From: Litchfieldia sinesaloumensis
Lineage (GTDB): Bacteria > Bacillota > Bacilli > Bacillales > Bacillaceae_L
DNA length: 64,000 bases
Assembly: GCF_900156865.1 (NCBI RefSeq)
Contig: NZ_LT732529.1
Coordinates: forward strand, 2,854,460 to 2,918,459
Reading direction: 5' to 3'
Below the pieces are notes generated by a model. That model was not told the origin of the DNA. It saw only the letters and a list, made by a program, of their open reading frames with translations, and ran no database searches. A program made the position numbers and the translations under genes. Below, piece by piece: positions 1 to 10,097 of this stretch (within the stretch, counting starts at the first letter, position 1; every line of letters begins with the position of its first letter).

Positions 1-695
1 ACTATTTTTGTCCAAGCATAAGCTGCATACCCTTTTTTTAATCCATAGATTGTGGCGAGTTGGTTATCGTGCTCCTCTATTTGTGCAATTTTAGGAAGCC
101 ATTTGTAGCCTGTTTGTGCTTCCTCACAAGATACAGAGGGAATGAGAGTAAGGTTTTCCTCCGTAGGTTCAGTGTATATCCATCCCTCTTCTCCGTCCCG
201 GTCATAAGATGGGGCTAAAAAATGATAGGGAAAATTTTTGTGTCTTGATGTACCAAATATAGCGCCACATCCTTGTGCACCCTTTTCAATTTCGATTACA
301 ATATGATTCCATCCCTCTTCTAAATCCAATTTAAGTTTTATATCATTTGCTTCTTCTTCAAGACTAGAGCCAAACTTCTTAATCCCATTATGAAACAATC
401 GAACAGGACCTAAGCAGTTGAGAAGAAAAACAAAGGAATGTTTTTCTTCAGCCCACAGTTTTGCCCAAGCATAGACTCTTTGACCATCTTTAATATCAGG
501 AAACATCTTCAAGACTGGAAACTTATATCGATGATATTGGTCTTTCTTAATTAAACTATCTCTTGTTATCCGATACACTGGAGGTTTAGTTGGATTAGCA
601 CCAATATAGCGTTGCGCTACTGTCAGAAGTGCATCTTTTATACCTTGATAATCAGCGATGCCGTCTTCTTTTGAAAAATAGATAGACTCTTTCAT
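1..695 (-). CDS. Partial unassigned protein, probably carbohydrate-active
   Basis: The reading frame is open from an ATG at 695 to the window edge, so the C-terminus is missing; about 231 residues are visible. The start follows GGAAGGTG at a good distance and lies one base after the stop of the upstream dehydrogenase gene, so the two are almost certainly co-transcribed. The visible part has no signal peptide and no motif I can name; it is rich in Trp, Tyr and Gly, as in beta-sandwich domains of carbohydrate enzymes. A role in handling the sugar imported by the neighbouring ABC transporter is inference from context only. Confidence 0.7.
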   Translation of the reverse strand, partial: MKESIYFSKEDGIADYQGIKDALLTVAQRYIGANPTKPPVYRITRDSLIKKDQYHRYKFPVLKMFPDIKDGQRVYAWAKLWAEEKHSFVFLLNCLGPVRLFHNGIKKFGSSLEEEANDIKLKLDLEEGWNHIVIEIEKGAQGCGAIFGTSRHKNFPYHFLAPSYDRDGEEGWIYTEPTEENLTLIPSVSCEEAQTGYKWLPKIAQIEEHDNQLATIYGLKKGYAAYAWTKI

Positions 696-696
696 T

Positions 697-2013
697 CTAG
701 TTCACCTTCCCGCTAGATACGTACTCATTCTGTTTAAGTACCTCATCAATTGAAATGGGCCGGTGTTCTTTTACAGATTTCCAAACAGCCTCACCAGTCG
801 CAACAGAATACGCTCCATCAGTAGCTCCAGACAAGATTTTATATGGTCTTGTATGATCCTCCCCTAAGAATAAGTCATCTAGTAGAATTGGATCTCCTCC
901 CCCATGACCTCCTTCTCGATGGACAACATGGATTGTTTCTTTTGACCCGAATAAAGGAAAATAATCAATGGTTTGCACTGGAGTAGGGAATGGAATGCGT
1001 CCTTTCGCATGATACTCGATGGTTTCAAGTCTTCCTTTTGTTCCATTAATGGCTAAACGATAGCCTTCATATGGCAGAGAAAAGTTAACAGAGTAGCTAA
1101 GCAGTGCTCCTCCACTGTATTTAACCGTTGCTGAATAGGTATCCTCTATATTAATTTCCGAATCAAAAATACATTGGTCTGGACGGTATTCCGTATACGG
1201 GTATTTATTCCCTTCGCCTCTTAAAGAGCCGAGATGGTCATCAGGAACTTGAAGCTGCTCTCTTCTTGAATTCCATCTAGAATAATAGGTACAATCCTGG
1301 GTATAGCTACATGTTTCACAATGTCTTCCATCTTCTTTCTTCGGATTCAACTCACCTTCAGGTCCATAATAATTCAGTGCTCCATACGCAAAGACCTCGA
1401 CTGGTTTTTGATCAATCCACCAATTAACCAAGTCAAAGTGGTGAGTACTTTTATGAATCGATAGACCTCCGGAAAATTCCCTCACTCTGTTCCAGCGCTT
1501 AAAATAGCTAGAGCCGTGATGCGTATCTAAATACCAATTCAAATCAATAGAAGTTACTCTACCAATCTTACCCTCACGAATGATTTCTTTAATCTTTGTA
1601 TGTATAGGTGAATATCTGTAGTTAAAGGTAACTGTGACTTTTCCTTTACTGGCTTGTTCAGCATCTAATACTCTTCTACAATCCTCACCTGTTGTGACCA
1701 TCGGCTTTTCAGTTATTACATCTAAATCATGATTTAATGCTGCAATAATATATTTGGCGTGACTATCATCACGACCTGCAACGATAATGACATCAGGCTT
1801 CGTTTCAGCAACCATTTGTTCAAAATCATGTTCTCCGTACATTTTTACGCCAGTTTCATTAGGGAACCTTGTTTGAAATAATTCGAAACGCTTACTATCA
1901 CGATCTAATAAACTGACAATCTCACAGGTTTGAGAAAATGTTGTCGTAATTGGAGCAGCAAACATACCAAGCGCTCTTCCGCTTACGCCACAAATCGCAT
2001 ATCTTTTTTTCAT
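697..2013 (-). CDS. Gfo/Idh/MocA family oxidoreductase
   Basis: Predicted NAD(P)-dependent sugar or sugar-acid dehydrogenase of about 438 residues. The N-terminus is a Rossmann fold beginning MKKRYAICGVSGRA, and the family's EKP motif is at residues 102-104 (DVITEKPM). The C-terminal half is the usual alpha/beta domain with an unusual Cys cluster (CETC then C six residues on) that could bind metal. I chose the ATG at 2013 because AAAGGA sits nine bases upstream; the longer frame to 2100 has no good ribosome site. It is co-directional with the upstream transporter genes and probably oxidises the imported sugar or its derivative. Substrate cannot be read from sequence. Confidence 0.88.
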   Translation of the reverse strand: MKKRYAICGVSGRALGMFAAPITTTFSQTCEIVSLLDRDSKRFELFQTRFPNETGVKMYGEHDFEQMVAETKPDVIIVAGRDDSHAKYIIAALNHDLDVITEKPMVTTGEDCRRVLDAEQASKGKVTVTFNYRYSPIHTKIKEIIREGKIGRVTSIDLNWYLDTHHGSSYFKRWNRVREFSGGLSIHKSTHHFDLVNWWIDQKPVEVFAYGALNYYGPEGELNPKKEDGRHCETCSYTQDCTYYSRWNSRREQLQVPDDHLGSLRGEGNKYPYTEYRPDQCIFDSEINIEDTYSATVKYSGGALLSYSVNFSLPYEGYRLAINGTKGRLETIEYHAKGRIPFPTPVQTIDYFPLFGSKETIHVVHREGGHGGGDPILLDDLFLGEDHTRPYKILSGATDGAYSVATGEAVWKSVKEHRPISIDEVLKQNEYVSSGKVN

Positions 2014-2117
2014 AACTGTCATTCCTTTCAAGTTTCTGGTAGGTGAATTGTATAAAAACAAGTGTTGCTCAAAAATTAGATTTTTGAGCAACAAAATCAA
2101 TATCCTAGATACCTAAA

Positions 2118-3659
2118 TTAATTATTTACTCTCTCATACCAGTCTTGAACATTTTTAGTTACTTGTTCTCCACCAGCTTGGTACCATTTATCTACAAATT
2201 CATCAAACTTTTCAATCGGCCATTCACCGATAACAATTTTGGTTAGATATTCCTGGAACAGCTTATGTGATTGAATGTCTGGAAATCCTTTATAAACAGT
2301 TGAAGGTAGCCCATCTCCAGCAATTCTACGTGCATCTGCTGTACTCACTTCAAAGATGTCTCTTACCATTTGTTTTTGGTATTCCTCCATTGTTTCTTCA
2401 ATACGGACATCCATGTCCTCTTTCGTCGTTAGGTTTTTCATACCTAAGGCGATAGGTGTTTCATCTGTTGGAGCGAGTAATACCTTCTTACCATCTACTA
2501 CTTCATGCTGTGCACCCTCAATACCATATCTAATAAATTCCTCATTTGCTGGATCATAGAAGAAGTCTAATAACTTTAAGGCAGCAGCAGCCTTCTCTTC
2601 AGATGCAGCCGGGATCATCCATTCTGGTTCTCCCATACTCTTTTGAGTAATATACCCGTCAAATCCATCAGCTTTAGGCAGAGGCATACCAGCCACATAT
2701 GCATCTGGTGCACCTTCAAGCATTGCATTATGACGATCTTTTAAGTTAGCAGGTAGGTGATACCAGCTTCCTACTAGATTTGTGTTAATTTTTGCTGTCC
2801 AAACATCACCTTTATTTAAGAAAGTTTCATTGTCTAATAGTTTTTCCTCATATAATTCACGGATGAATGTAATGGCTGCCTTCATATTTTCAGTGACTCC
2901 AGCATATTGGATCTCCCCATCGTAGATATCCCATTCTGGAACACCTTCCCACATGGCTACACCATACATAGCAAATAGATGGTCCATCCATTTTCCAAAT
3001 TCTCTTCCTGATGTGGGTAGTTCATCTTGCTTTCCATTTCCATTTGGATCTTGATCACGAAATGCAATTAATAACTCTTTATACTCTTCGACTGTTTCTG
3101 GCATTTCCATACCGACTGCTTCAAGCCAATCCTGACGAATTAAAGCCGCTCTTTCTGGTACTAGATAAACTTTTGGCACATAGTAAATTTTACCGTCTGG
3201 AGTTGCCGAACGTACCACATCCCATGCTTCTTTCGGTATGCTTTCCCACACATTTGGAGCATACTTCGGAAGTAAATCATCAAGAGCTAACGCAGCACCT
3301 TGGTTAATCAACGTTTGGTCAAACCCGCCAATTGGTCGGAAAATGTCAGGATAGTCTTCAGACGCAAACATTAAATTAAGGTATTCAACTGGATCTGCTC
3401 CCGCAGGAGTAGACATTAGTTCGTATTGTACACCTGTTGCTTCCAATACCGTTTGAACATGTGGATCCTCAGGTCCAGGAAGAACTCCCTTTGATAGATG
3501 ACTTTTAAATACCTTTACGTTAGCTATTTCATCTGATGAAGAATCGTCAGGAGACGAACTATCAACTTCCTTTTTACTTGTACACGCAGCAAGCGTACCC
3601 AGCACTAGTATCAGAACAAACAGTAGACTTATTACTGATTTTCTCTTATTGCTTAACAT
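2118..3659 (-). CDS. Extracellular sugar-binding lipoprotein, LplA/YtcQ type
   Basis: Substrate-binding protein of a carbohydrate ABC importer, 513 residues. Residues 1-25 form a lipoprotein signal peptide with lipobox LAAC and Cys26 as the lipid anchor, followed by a Ser/Asp-rich linker. The rest has the layout of family-1 solute-binding proteins of the LplA/YtcQ group (LNLMFASEDYPDI, NGNGKQDELPT). The gene follows two permease genes on the same strand, which fits the LplB-LplC-LplA order. As in that group, no dedicated ATPase gene is present; a shared MsmX-like ATPase elsewhere is likely. Substrate is probably an oligosaccharide from plant or polymer material, which is inference. Confidence 0.9.
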   Translation of the reverse strand: MLSNKRKSVISLLFVLILVLGTLAACTSKKEVDSSSPDDSSSDEIANVKVFKSHLSKGVLPGPEDPHVQTVLEATGVQYELMSTPAGADPVEYLNLMFASEDYPDIFRPIGGFDQTLINQGAALALDDLLPKYAPNVWESIPKEAWDVVRSATPDGKIYYVPKVYLVPERAALIRQDWLEAVGMEMPETVEEYKELLIAFRDQDPNGNGKQDELPTSGREFGKWMDHLFAMYGVAMWEGVPEWDIYDGEIQYAGVTENMKAAITFIRELYEEKLLDNETFLNKGDVWTAKINTNLVGSWYHLPANLKDRHNAMLEGAPDAYVAGMPLPKADGFDGYITQKSMGEPEWMIPAASEEKAAAALKLLDFFYDPANEEFIRYGIEGAQHEVVDGKKVLLAPTDETPIALGMKNLTTKEDMDVRIEETMEEYQKQMVRDIFEVSTADARRIAGDGLPSTVYKGFPDIQSHKLFQEYLTKIVIGEWPIEKFDEFVDKWYQAGGEQVTKNVQDWYERVNN

Positions 3660-3715
3660 TCAAAATCCCCCTTTATTTTAAGTAGTAATAGACAAACCTT
3701 TTACAGTAATACCTC

Positions 3716-4585
3716 TTATTCCTTAAGCGATCCTAAGACAGCACCCTTAACAAAGTACTTCTGTAAGTAAGGGTAAACTAATACGATTGGTACCGTAGCA
3801 AATATAATTGTAGCCGCTTTCAAAGTAATCGTATTAAAATCATAATCTCCTGTAATTAAATTCACTTCAGCCAGGGCTTCTGGCGAAATAAAGTAACCAC
3901 GTAATCTCATTTGTAATGGCCATAATGTTTGATCACGTAAGAATAGTACAGCAGCTGTAAACGTATTCCAGTAACCAACTGCATAGAATAATCCAATTGT
4001 GGCGAGTACCGGTTTCGACAGTGGTAAATAGATCTGAAACAATAAGCGAAAGTCATTACAACCATCTATTTTTGCTGCATCATCTAGATCACTCGGTATT
4101 CCCATAAAAAATGTCCTTACGATAATCATATTAAAAGTACTAATTAATCCAGGGATAATCAGCGCCCAGATAGAATCCATCAACCCTAACTCTCTAACGG
4201 TTAGAAAATATGGAATCATCGGTGCATTAAAAATCATCGTAATGACAATAGCAAGCATAATCGGCCTTTTCATCATAAATTCTTTTCTTGATAACGGAAA
4301 GGCAGTTAAAACAGTGAACAACATACTTAAAAATGTACCAACAACTGCAACAAAAACGGTGATTCCAAAGGATCTCCACAGCACTTCATTCTGAAGAATG
4401 TGTTCCCAAGTCCCTAAGGTAAATTCGACAGGAAACAGAAACACTTCCTTTGACTCAGCAGCAATAGGTGAACTAAACGAAACAGCCAGTAGCTGAAGCA
4501 ACGGGAGGATCATTGTGGCTGCAACAACAGTAAGAAATATATAGTTAAAAACTTGAAAACACTTTTCTCCCCATGATCTTTTCAT
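3716..4585 (-). CDS. Carbohydrate ABC transporter permease, LplC/YtcP type
   Basis: Integral membrane subunit of the sugar importer, about 289 residues with six predicted membrane segments. The EAA loop that contacts the ATPase is visible as DDAAKIDGCNDFRLLFQIYLP. I set the start at MKRSW (ATG 4585), where the ATG shares an A with the TAA of the preceding permease (TAATG) and AGGGG lies eight bases upstream; an ATG six bases earlier is too close to that site. The overlap implies translational coupling, as expected for two permeases needed in equal amounts. Confidence 0.9.
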   Translation of the reverse strand: MKRSWGEKCFQVFNYIFLTVVAATMILPLLQLLAVSFSSPIAAESKEVFLFPVEFTLGTWEHILQNEVLWRSFGITVFVAVVGTFLSMLFTVLTAFPLSRKEFMMKRPIMLAIVITMIFNAPMIPYFLTVRELGLMDSIWALIIPGLISTFNMIIVRTFFMGIPSDLDDAAKIDGCNDFRLLFQIYLPLSKPVLATIGLFYAVGYWNTFTAAVLFLRDQTLWPLQMRLRGYFISPEALAEVNLITGDYDFNTITLKAATIIFATVPIVLVYPYLQKYFVKGAVLGSLKE

Positions 4586-5571
4586 TACCATAACCCCTGT
4601 TCAGATTTTCTAGCTAACCTATTAAAGATCCAAAGTAACATGAAACCTACAATTGATTGGAATAACCCAATAGCAGTTGTTACACTAAATTGGCCTTGAA
4701 GTACCCCTGCACGGTAAACATAGGTCTCAATGATGTCCCCTACGGAATAGGTCATTGGAGTTAGTAGGTTAAAGATTTGATCAAACCCTAACTCTAAAAA
4801 GTTACCTATATTTAATAAAAACAACACTAAGATGGTTGGGTATAACATCGGTAATGTTATATACCTAATTTGTTTCCATCGGTTAGCACCATCAATAACA
4901 GCAGCCTCATATAAGCTAGGATTAATTGCTGTTATCGCAGCTAGATAAATGATTGTCCCCCAACCTACACCTTTCCATATTCCTGAAACTACAACAATCG
5001 TTCGGAAATAGCCTTCTTCTTGCATAAACAATATCGGATCTGCTCCAAATAAACCACGTATCGCATTGACTATTCCTTGTGATGCCAATAATTCAAATAC
5101 GATACCCCCAACAACAACCCAGGATAAAAAATGGGGAAGGTAAAATAAGCTTTGTATCGTCCTTTTAAAAAACATAAGTCGGATCTCATTAAACAACAAA
5201 GCTAGTATGATAGGTGCAGGGAAACCAAAAATAAGCTGATAAAAAGCAATGAGAACTGTATTTCTTAGAACTTGATAAAAGTCTTGATAGGAAAAGATAT
5301 ATTTAAAGTTCTCTAATCCTACCCACGGACTGGCAAGTATTCCTTTAAATATTTGATAATCCTGAAACGCGATTACACTTCCAAACAATGGTACGTACTT
5401 AAAAATGATGTAATATAAAATCCCTGGAATAATCATTACATAAAGCATCCAGTTCTTTTTAATATTATGTAAGTATAAATTCAGTAAACTTTTCTTCTTA
5501 ATAAGTACACCCGTGTTTGTATTCAACTGCAAGTTTGAATCGCCTTTCTGTTTTGCAGTAGATTGATCCAT
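4585..5571 (-). CDS. Carbohydrate ABC transporter permease, LplB/YteP type
   Basis: First gene of the sugar-uptake operon, a six-segment membrane permease of about 328 residues with a polar N-terminal extension of roughly 35 residues. The EAA loop reads YEAAVIDGANRWKQIRYITLP. The start is placed at MDQSTAKQK (ATG 5571), which has a strong GGGGGAG ribosome site; the open frame continues upstream to 5673 without one. The upstream region carries a cre-like site at 5751-5765, suggesting carbon catabolite control of the whole operon. Confidence 0.9.
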   Translation of the reverse strand: MDQSTAKQKGDSNLQLNTNTGVLIKKKSLLNLYLHNIKKNWMLYVMIIPGILYYIIFKYVPLFGSVIAFQDYQIFKGILASPWVGLENFKYIFSYQDFYQVLRNTVLIAFYQLIFGFPAPIILALLFNEIRLMFFKRTIQSLFYLPHFLSWVVVGGIVFELLASQGIVNAIRGLFGADPILFMQEEGYFRTIVVVSGIWKGVGWGTIIYLAAITAINPSLYEAAVIDGANRWKQIRYITLPMLYPTILVLFLLNIGNFLELGFDQIFNLLTPMTYSVGDIIETYVYRAGVLQGQFSVTTAIGLFQSIVGFMLLWIFNRLARKSEQGLW

Positions 5572-5750
5572 CTCACTCCCCCTTCCTCTTCCTGTTTTTT
5601 TAATTTTCACAATTTGATTATATCCATCATTTTTTCTTTCCAACAACCATCTATTCTTGCACTCCATAAACAATTTCGGGACAAATAATGAAGTTTAGTA
5701 GGATTACCATCGTTCATACAGCTTTCTTTTTTAGAAATAACCAGAAATAT

Positions 5751-5765
5751 TTGTAAGCGTTTACT
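5751..5765. promoter_or_regulatory. Candidate cre site (CcpA) upstream of the sugar operon
   Basis: TTGTAAGCGTTTACT fits the Bacillus cre consensus WTGNAANCGNWNNCW at every defined position. It lies about 180 bases before the start of the first permease gene. By known behaviour of CcpA this would place the sugar operon under catabolite repression. A LacI-family local repressor could bind the same kind of sequence. Confidence 0.55.
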
Positions 5766-5966
5766 TAGTTGTTGTTATAGGTTTTGCAGGATATGTTTGT
5801 TCCTTGTAGGATTGGTTTGTTCATTATAGAGGCGGATTAAGGAACTCAATTTCAATATGGTTATTAATTGATTGCTCGAACTTATGATTACTTCCAATAA
5901 TTTGGAAACAATAAGGAGAACATAATACAAACTACGAGGTTACATTGACAAGGAGGTAGTATTATA

Positions 5967-6977
5967 TTGAAAGCAACAAATCCCATTAGTGTTTCTGAGG
6001 TCGGATCCCTGTGGCAGACGTACCAAGAAAAGACCCTTATTATGAGGTTCTTGGAATACTTTATAGAAAAGGCAGATGATCCTCAAGCCAGGAATATATT
6101 GGGCGGGTTATGGCAGGAATTAGATTTTTACGTAACCGAAATGGAACAAATTTTTTCCGAACAAGGAATGGTAAAACCAGTCGGCTTTACTTCTGAAGAT
6201 GTAAATGTAAATGCGCCTAAATTATACGATAATAACTTCGATTTGCTATTTATTCGTACCTTAAAGCAAGTTAGTATGGGCTTGTACACGTTAAGTATGA
6301 ATATGGCCTACAATAAACGAATTATGAGTGTCTATGAGGGACTCACAACAGTAACTCAAAAGATTTATAAATTAACTACCTGCTACTTAATTAATAAAGG
6401 GGTACTTTCACCTCCCCCCAAAGTAACAATGCCAACGAAGACGGAATTTATCCAAAGTAAAAAATACATGGAAGGTTTTAAGATAACCGGCGATAAAAGA
6501 GCCCTAAATGACCTTGAAGTGGGGATTATTCATCATAATCTTGAATCAAATAATATAGGCATGCAGCTTATTACTGGTTTTGCTCAATGTGCACAAAATA
6601 AAGAAGCAAAAAAGTACTTTGTAAAAGGGAAGGAACTTGCAAAAAAACAAGTTAAAGTAATGGAAGATATTCTCCGAAAGGCAGATGTCCATCTATCCGC
6701 CACCTCTGGAGGGACTGTGACAACTTCCACTGTGCCGCCATTTTCAGATAAGCTAATGATGCATTGCATATACATCCTTAATGGATTTAGCATTGTAGGT
6801 GCCGGCTCAGGTGCATTCTTTAGTTTGCGAAATGATTTAGCTGCAAAAACTATTATGCTAGCCAAAGATGTATATTTCTATGCCCAAGAGGGAATCGAAA
6901 TTAAAATAAAAAACGGATGGTTCGAGGAGCCGCCACAAATGGAAGACCGAGCTCAAATTATCAAAAATGGAAATTAA
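5967..6977 (+). CDS. DUF3231 family protein, copy 1
   Basis: Protein of 336 residues of the DUF3231 group found in Bacillaceae, function unknown. It contains two related halves: one opening with VSEVGSLWQTYQEKT and a second starting near EVGIIHHNLESNN, each mostly helical and resembling the ferritin-like/coat-protein-F fold. A conserved STVPPFSDKLM stretch is shared with the second copy at 58.4-59.4 kb. The start is a TTG at 5967 preceded by AAGGAGGTAG. It stands alone, divergent from the sugar operon and convergent with yvoF. Family membership is from memory of the sequence pattern. Confidence 0.8.
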   Translation: MKATNPISVSEVGSLWQTYQEKTLIMRFLEYFIEKADDPQARNILGGLWQELDFYVTEMEQIFSEQGMVKPVGFTSEDVNVNAPKLYDNNFDLLFIRTLKQVSMGLYTLSMNMAYNKRIMSVYEGLTTVTQKIYKLTTCYLINKGVLSPPPKVTMPTKTEFIQSKKYMEGFKITGDKRALNDLEVGIIHHNLESNNIGMQLITGFAQCAQNKEAKKYFVKGKELAKKQVKVMEDILRKADVHLSATSGGTVTTSTVPPFSDKLMMHCIYILNGFSIVGAGSGAFFSLRNDLAAKTIMLAKDVYFYAQEGIEIKIKNGWFEEPPQMEDRAQIIKNGN

Positions 6978-6998
6978 ATATGGCTTATTCTACATAAA

Positions 6999-7036
6999 AA
7001 GGATTCTAGCCTTATGTTCGACTAGAATCCTTACTT
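6999..7036 (-). terminator. Terminator after yvoF
   Basis: Stem AAGGATTCTAG / CTAGAATCCTT with a 12-base loop, followed by a T-run on the minus strand. It overlaps the end of yvoF and closes the hprK-yvoF operon; it may also stop transcripts from the convergent DUF3231 gene. Confidence 0.75.
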
Positions 7037-7554
7037 TGTTTCTCTCGCTGTTCTCTTTGTTCTTTCGTATAAATCAACTGCATCGGGTTACCACCAACAA
7101 AGCTTCCTGCTGGAACGTCTCGATGTACCAATGTGCCAGCCGAGACAATCGCACCGTCACCGATTTCAACACCAGGTAGAATTGTTGAGTTGGCGCCAAT
7201 CATAACCTCACTGCCAATTTTAACGTCCCCAAGTCGGTATTCCTTGATTAAGTATTCATGAGCAAGAATGGTCGTATTAAAACCGATTACGGTGTTGCTC
7301 CCAACACTTATTTTTTCTGGAAACATAATATCAGGCACTACCATAAGTGCGAACGCAGTTTTATCTCCGACCTTCATTTTAAGGAACGTTCGGTACAGCC
7401 AATTTTTCACCGGAAAAAAGGGTGTATAACGTGCTAGTTGAATGACAATGAAATTTTTTACGACCTTCCAAAAGGATACGGTTTTATAAAGTTGCCAAAG
7501 CGAATTGGGACCTGAAACAAAATATCTTGTCGTTCGTCGTTTCACTTTTTTCAT
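7012..7554 (-). CDS. yvoF: Hexapeptide-repeat acyltransferase YvoF
   Basis: Left-handed beta-helix acyltransferase of 180 residues. The hexapeptide repeats run from about residue 75 ([19 protein letters not shown]) to 160 ([20 protein letters not shown]) and end in the usual GNP turn. The substrate is unknown; relatives acetylate sugars or other small acceptors. The ATG overlaps the ppaX stop codon as ATGA. Position as last gene after hprK-lgt-yvoD-ppaX matches B. subtilis, which is the basis for the name. Confidence 0.85.
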   Translation of the reverse strand: MKKVKRRTTRYFVSGPNSLWQLYKTVSFWKVVKNFIVIQLARYTPFFPVKNWLYRTFLKMKVGDKTAFALMVVPDIMFPEKISVGSNTVIGFNTTILAHEYLIKEYRLGDVKIGSEVMIGANSTILPGVEIGDGAIVSAGTLVHRDVPAGSFVGGNPMQLIYTKEQREQREKQSKDSSRT

Positions 7555-8198
7555 CCCTTAACTGAAACTAGATCTAATAGGTCACTCATATTCTCAAGCA
7601 TAAAATCAGGTTTGTATTCCAATAAGAAGTCTTTACCTTTATGGGACCAAGCAACTCCTGCAGTCTTTGTCCCTGCATTCTGACCCGCTACAATGTCCTG
7701 ATAATTATCGCCAACCATAATGGCTTCTTCAGGTGATGAGTTCAGCAGTCTCAATGCTAGCATAACCGGTTCAGCATCTGGCTTTGGCTTTTTTACATCA
7801 TCCAATGTCACCACGACATCAAAAAACTGATCAAGCTTAGTTAATTTCAATCCCATGTTGACCGTGTTTCTGAGCTTAGTTGTGACGACACCAATTTTAT
7901 AGCCTTTTTCTTTAAGTGTCTTAATCGTTTCAAATACTCCCGGAAACTCGGTGACTAATTCGTCGTGCTTTTCATGGTTGAACTTCCGATATACAGCCAC
8001 CATCTCCTCTGCACGATCAGGATCAACCGAAGAAAATGATTCAAGCAACGTTGGACCATTGAACGGTAGAATTTCCTCTCTTGTGAAGTGACGTTCTGGT
8101 AAAAATTCTTTAAACGTGTGCATAAAAGATTGCAGGATAAGTTCGTTCGTATCAATTAAAGTTCCATCTAAATCAAATAGTAGTGTGTTAATTGCCAT
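7551..8198 (-). CDS. ppaX: Pyrophosphatase PpaX
   Basis: HAD-superfamily hydrolase of 215 residues. Motif I is [13 protein letters not shown] near residue 6 with both catalytic Asp residues; motif III/IV is seen as KPKPDAEP and [16 protein letters not shown]. In B. subtilis PpaX hydrolyses the pyrophosphate made when HPr kinase/phosphorylase dephosphorylates Ser-P-HPr, and its position four genes after hprK in the same operon fits that role. The start is ATG 8198 with AAAGGAA upstream; it overlaps the end of yvoD. Confidence 0.93.
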   Translation of the reverse strand: MAINTLLFDLDGTLIDTNELILQSFMHTFKEFLPERHFTREEILPFNGPTLLESFSSVDPDRAEEMVAVYRKFNHEKHDELVTEFPGVFETIKTLKEKGYKIGVVTTKLRNTVNMGLKLTKLDQFFDVVVTLDDVKKPKPDAEPVMLALRLLNSSPEEAIMVGDNYQDIVAGQNAGTKTAGVAWSHKGKDFLLEYKPDFMLENMSDLLDLVSVKG

Positions 8199-9132
8199 AG
8201 ATAGGTTCCTTTCTATTGTTATGCTCGACGCGCTTCCAAATAAATGCGATAACCATTGTTAAGACAGTTGCTGTTATAACACGGATTAACAAGAGCGGTA
8301 AAACTGGTATCCCTAATGGGATGAAGATAAGTGTATCCTCAACAACTGCGTGACAGGCTACGAGAAAGATAAACGCTAAGGTCAAATCCTTCTTACTTAC
8401 ATTATCCTCTTTAACAGCCTGAATCATTACACCTGCTCCAAAAGCCAAGCCAAATAAAAGACCTGATGCCAAAGTTGTTGACGTATTTTCCTTCATACCT
8501 AACGCTTTTGTGATAGGTGTCATCCATCTTGAAAAGACATCTAACCATTTTAGCTCTTTTAATACTTGAATGACAACCATCAGTGGAATCACAATGATTG
8601 CCAATTGGAAAATCCCTAATGATGCTTTTTCAATCCCATTTAAAAGAATACTACCCCAGCCAGTAATACTTTCCTCATTCGTCGATACAAAACCATATTT
8701 TGCTAGTTCACTACCGCCGTTCCATACTAGATTAATAACAAAGGCAGAGAAAAACGCAAGTCCTAGCCTCACAAGGACAATGATCCAAATCTTTAATCCG
8801 ACCTTCGCTGCCACAGTCGATTCTATTATCAGGTTATGTGAGAATGATAGCATAACAGCTAAAATAAATACTTCTTTCACGGTGAGATCAAGTGTTAAAA
8901 TCGCACCGATTCCTGCATAGAGGTTCAAAAAGTTTCCTAATACAAGCGGAATCGCCGCATCACCTGATAAGCCAAACCAGCCCATGATAGGTGCAATCCA
9001 ACTAATCACCCAATCTAGTACAGGTGTATGCTGAAGCAAAGTAACAAGGAGCGTAACAGGGAAAATTACTTTCCCTAATGTCCAAGTAGTTTTTAACCCT
9101 ACTATTAAGCCTCTTTTGATTGTTTCTAGCAA
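8188..9132 (-). CDS. yvoD: Nucleoside-recognition (Gate) domain membrane protein YvoD
   Basis: Integral membrane protein of about 314 residues with two nucleoside-recognition (Gate) domains, typically found in transporters and spore-maturation proteins. Function unknown in this family. The longest frame starts with GTG at 9156, but that start would lie inside the ribosome site; GGAGAGGGG points to the TTG at 9132 ([12 protein letters not shown]). Its last codons overlap ppaX. Gene order between lgt and ppaX matches B. subtilis yvoD. Confidence 0.87.
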   Translation of the reverse strand: MLETIKRGLIVGLKTTWTLGKVIFPVTLLVTLLQHTPVLDWVISWIAPIMGWFGLSGDAAIPLVLGNFLNLYAGIGAILTLDLTVKEVFILAVMLSFSHNLIIESTVAAKVGLKIWIIVLVRLGLAFFSAFVINLVWNGGSELAKYGFVSTNEESITGWGSILLNGIEKASLGIFQLAIIVIPLMVVIQVLKELKWLDVFSRWMTPITKALGMKENTSTTLASGLLFGLAFGAGVMIQAVKEDNVSKKDLTLAFIFLVACHAVVEDTLIFIPLGIPVLPLLLIRVITATVLTMVIAFIWKRVEHNNRKEPIYGN

Positions 9133-9172
9133 GTTTCCCCTCTCCTTTTTAAACACCTAACCTATTTGTGTT

Positions 9173-9988
9173 TTATTTTTCTAGATACCGCTCGTTTGAA
9201 AGTCCTTTTTTTCTTCGGTAGACAAGTACGATTAAAGCTCCTACAATCGATACAACGGATATCAACTGAGCTACTCGAATATCACCAAGCATTAAGCTAT
9301 CTGTACGTAACCCTTCGACGAAAAGACGTCCAATTGAATACCAGATGACATAGGATAGAAACATTTCTCCTCGTCTTAGGTTGACTTTTCGAAGGAGTAA
9401 CAATAAAACAAAACCAACAAAACTCCATACTGATTCATATAAAAATGTTGGATGATAGTAGACACCTTTTATAAACATTTGGTCCATAATAAAGTCTGGT
9501 AAAAGATTATAGTAGGTTTGAATATGAGCCTCTGCAATGGGTCCTCCATGCGCTTCCTGATTCATAAAATTTCCCCAGCGCCCAATCGCCTGGCCAAGAA
9601 TAATACTTGGCGCTGCAATATCGGCAATTTTCCAGAAAGACAAGCCCTTTGCTCGAGCAAATACAATCGCTGTTATAACCGAACCAATTAGTGCACCATG
9701 TATCGCAATGCCCCCCTCCCAAATCGCAATGATTTTAGAAGGATTTTGTGAGTAATAATCCCATTTAAAAATGACGTAATAAATTCTTGCAGAGATAATC
9801 GCAATGGGTACCGCAAACAACATAAGGTCCATAAAAGTATCTTTATGCATACCCCTACGCTCTGATTCCTTAATAGCCAGATAAAGAGCAAGCATTGTTC
9901 CTAATCCGATAATAAGTCCATACCATTGAATTCGTAAGGCGCCGATTTCTAAAAATGTTGGGTCTAACGGTTGTATGTTACGATCCAC
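9173..9988 (-). CDS. lgt: Prolipoprotein diacylglyceryl transferase
   Basis: Membrane enzyme of 271 residues that transfers diacylglycerol from phosphatidylglycerol to the lipobox Cys of prelipoproteins. The family signature is clear: IAIHGALIG with the essential His region, and [15 protein letters not shown]. Seven membrane segments are expected. GTG start at 9988 behind AAGGGAG. It is the second gene of the hprK operon. Many lipoproteins in this window (2.1, 20.2 and 35.5 kb) are its substrates. Confidence 0.96.
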   Translation of the reverse strand: MDRNIQPLDPTFLEIGALRIQWYGLIIGLGTMLALYLAIKESERRGMHKDTFMDLMLFAVPIAIISARIYYVIFKWDYYSQNPSKIIAIWEGGIAIHGALIGSVITAIVFARAKGLSFWKIADIAAPSIILGQAIGRWGNFMNQEAHGGPIAEAHIQTYYNLLPDFIMDQMFIKGVYYHPTFLYESVWSFVGFVLLLLLRKVNLRRGEMFLSYVIWYSIGRLFVEGLRTDSLMLGDIRVAQLISVVSIVGALIVLVYRRKKGLSNERYLEK

Positions 9989-10097
9989 GTTCTCAACTCC
10001 CTTGCATTTAGTTATAGTAGGTCTTCTTTATTGTCATTAGAAGGCTGAATCTCAAATCGTTGGAGGCATCTCCGAGAAAAACAGCTTCTGAGACATG

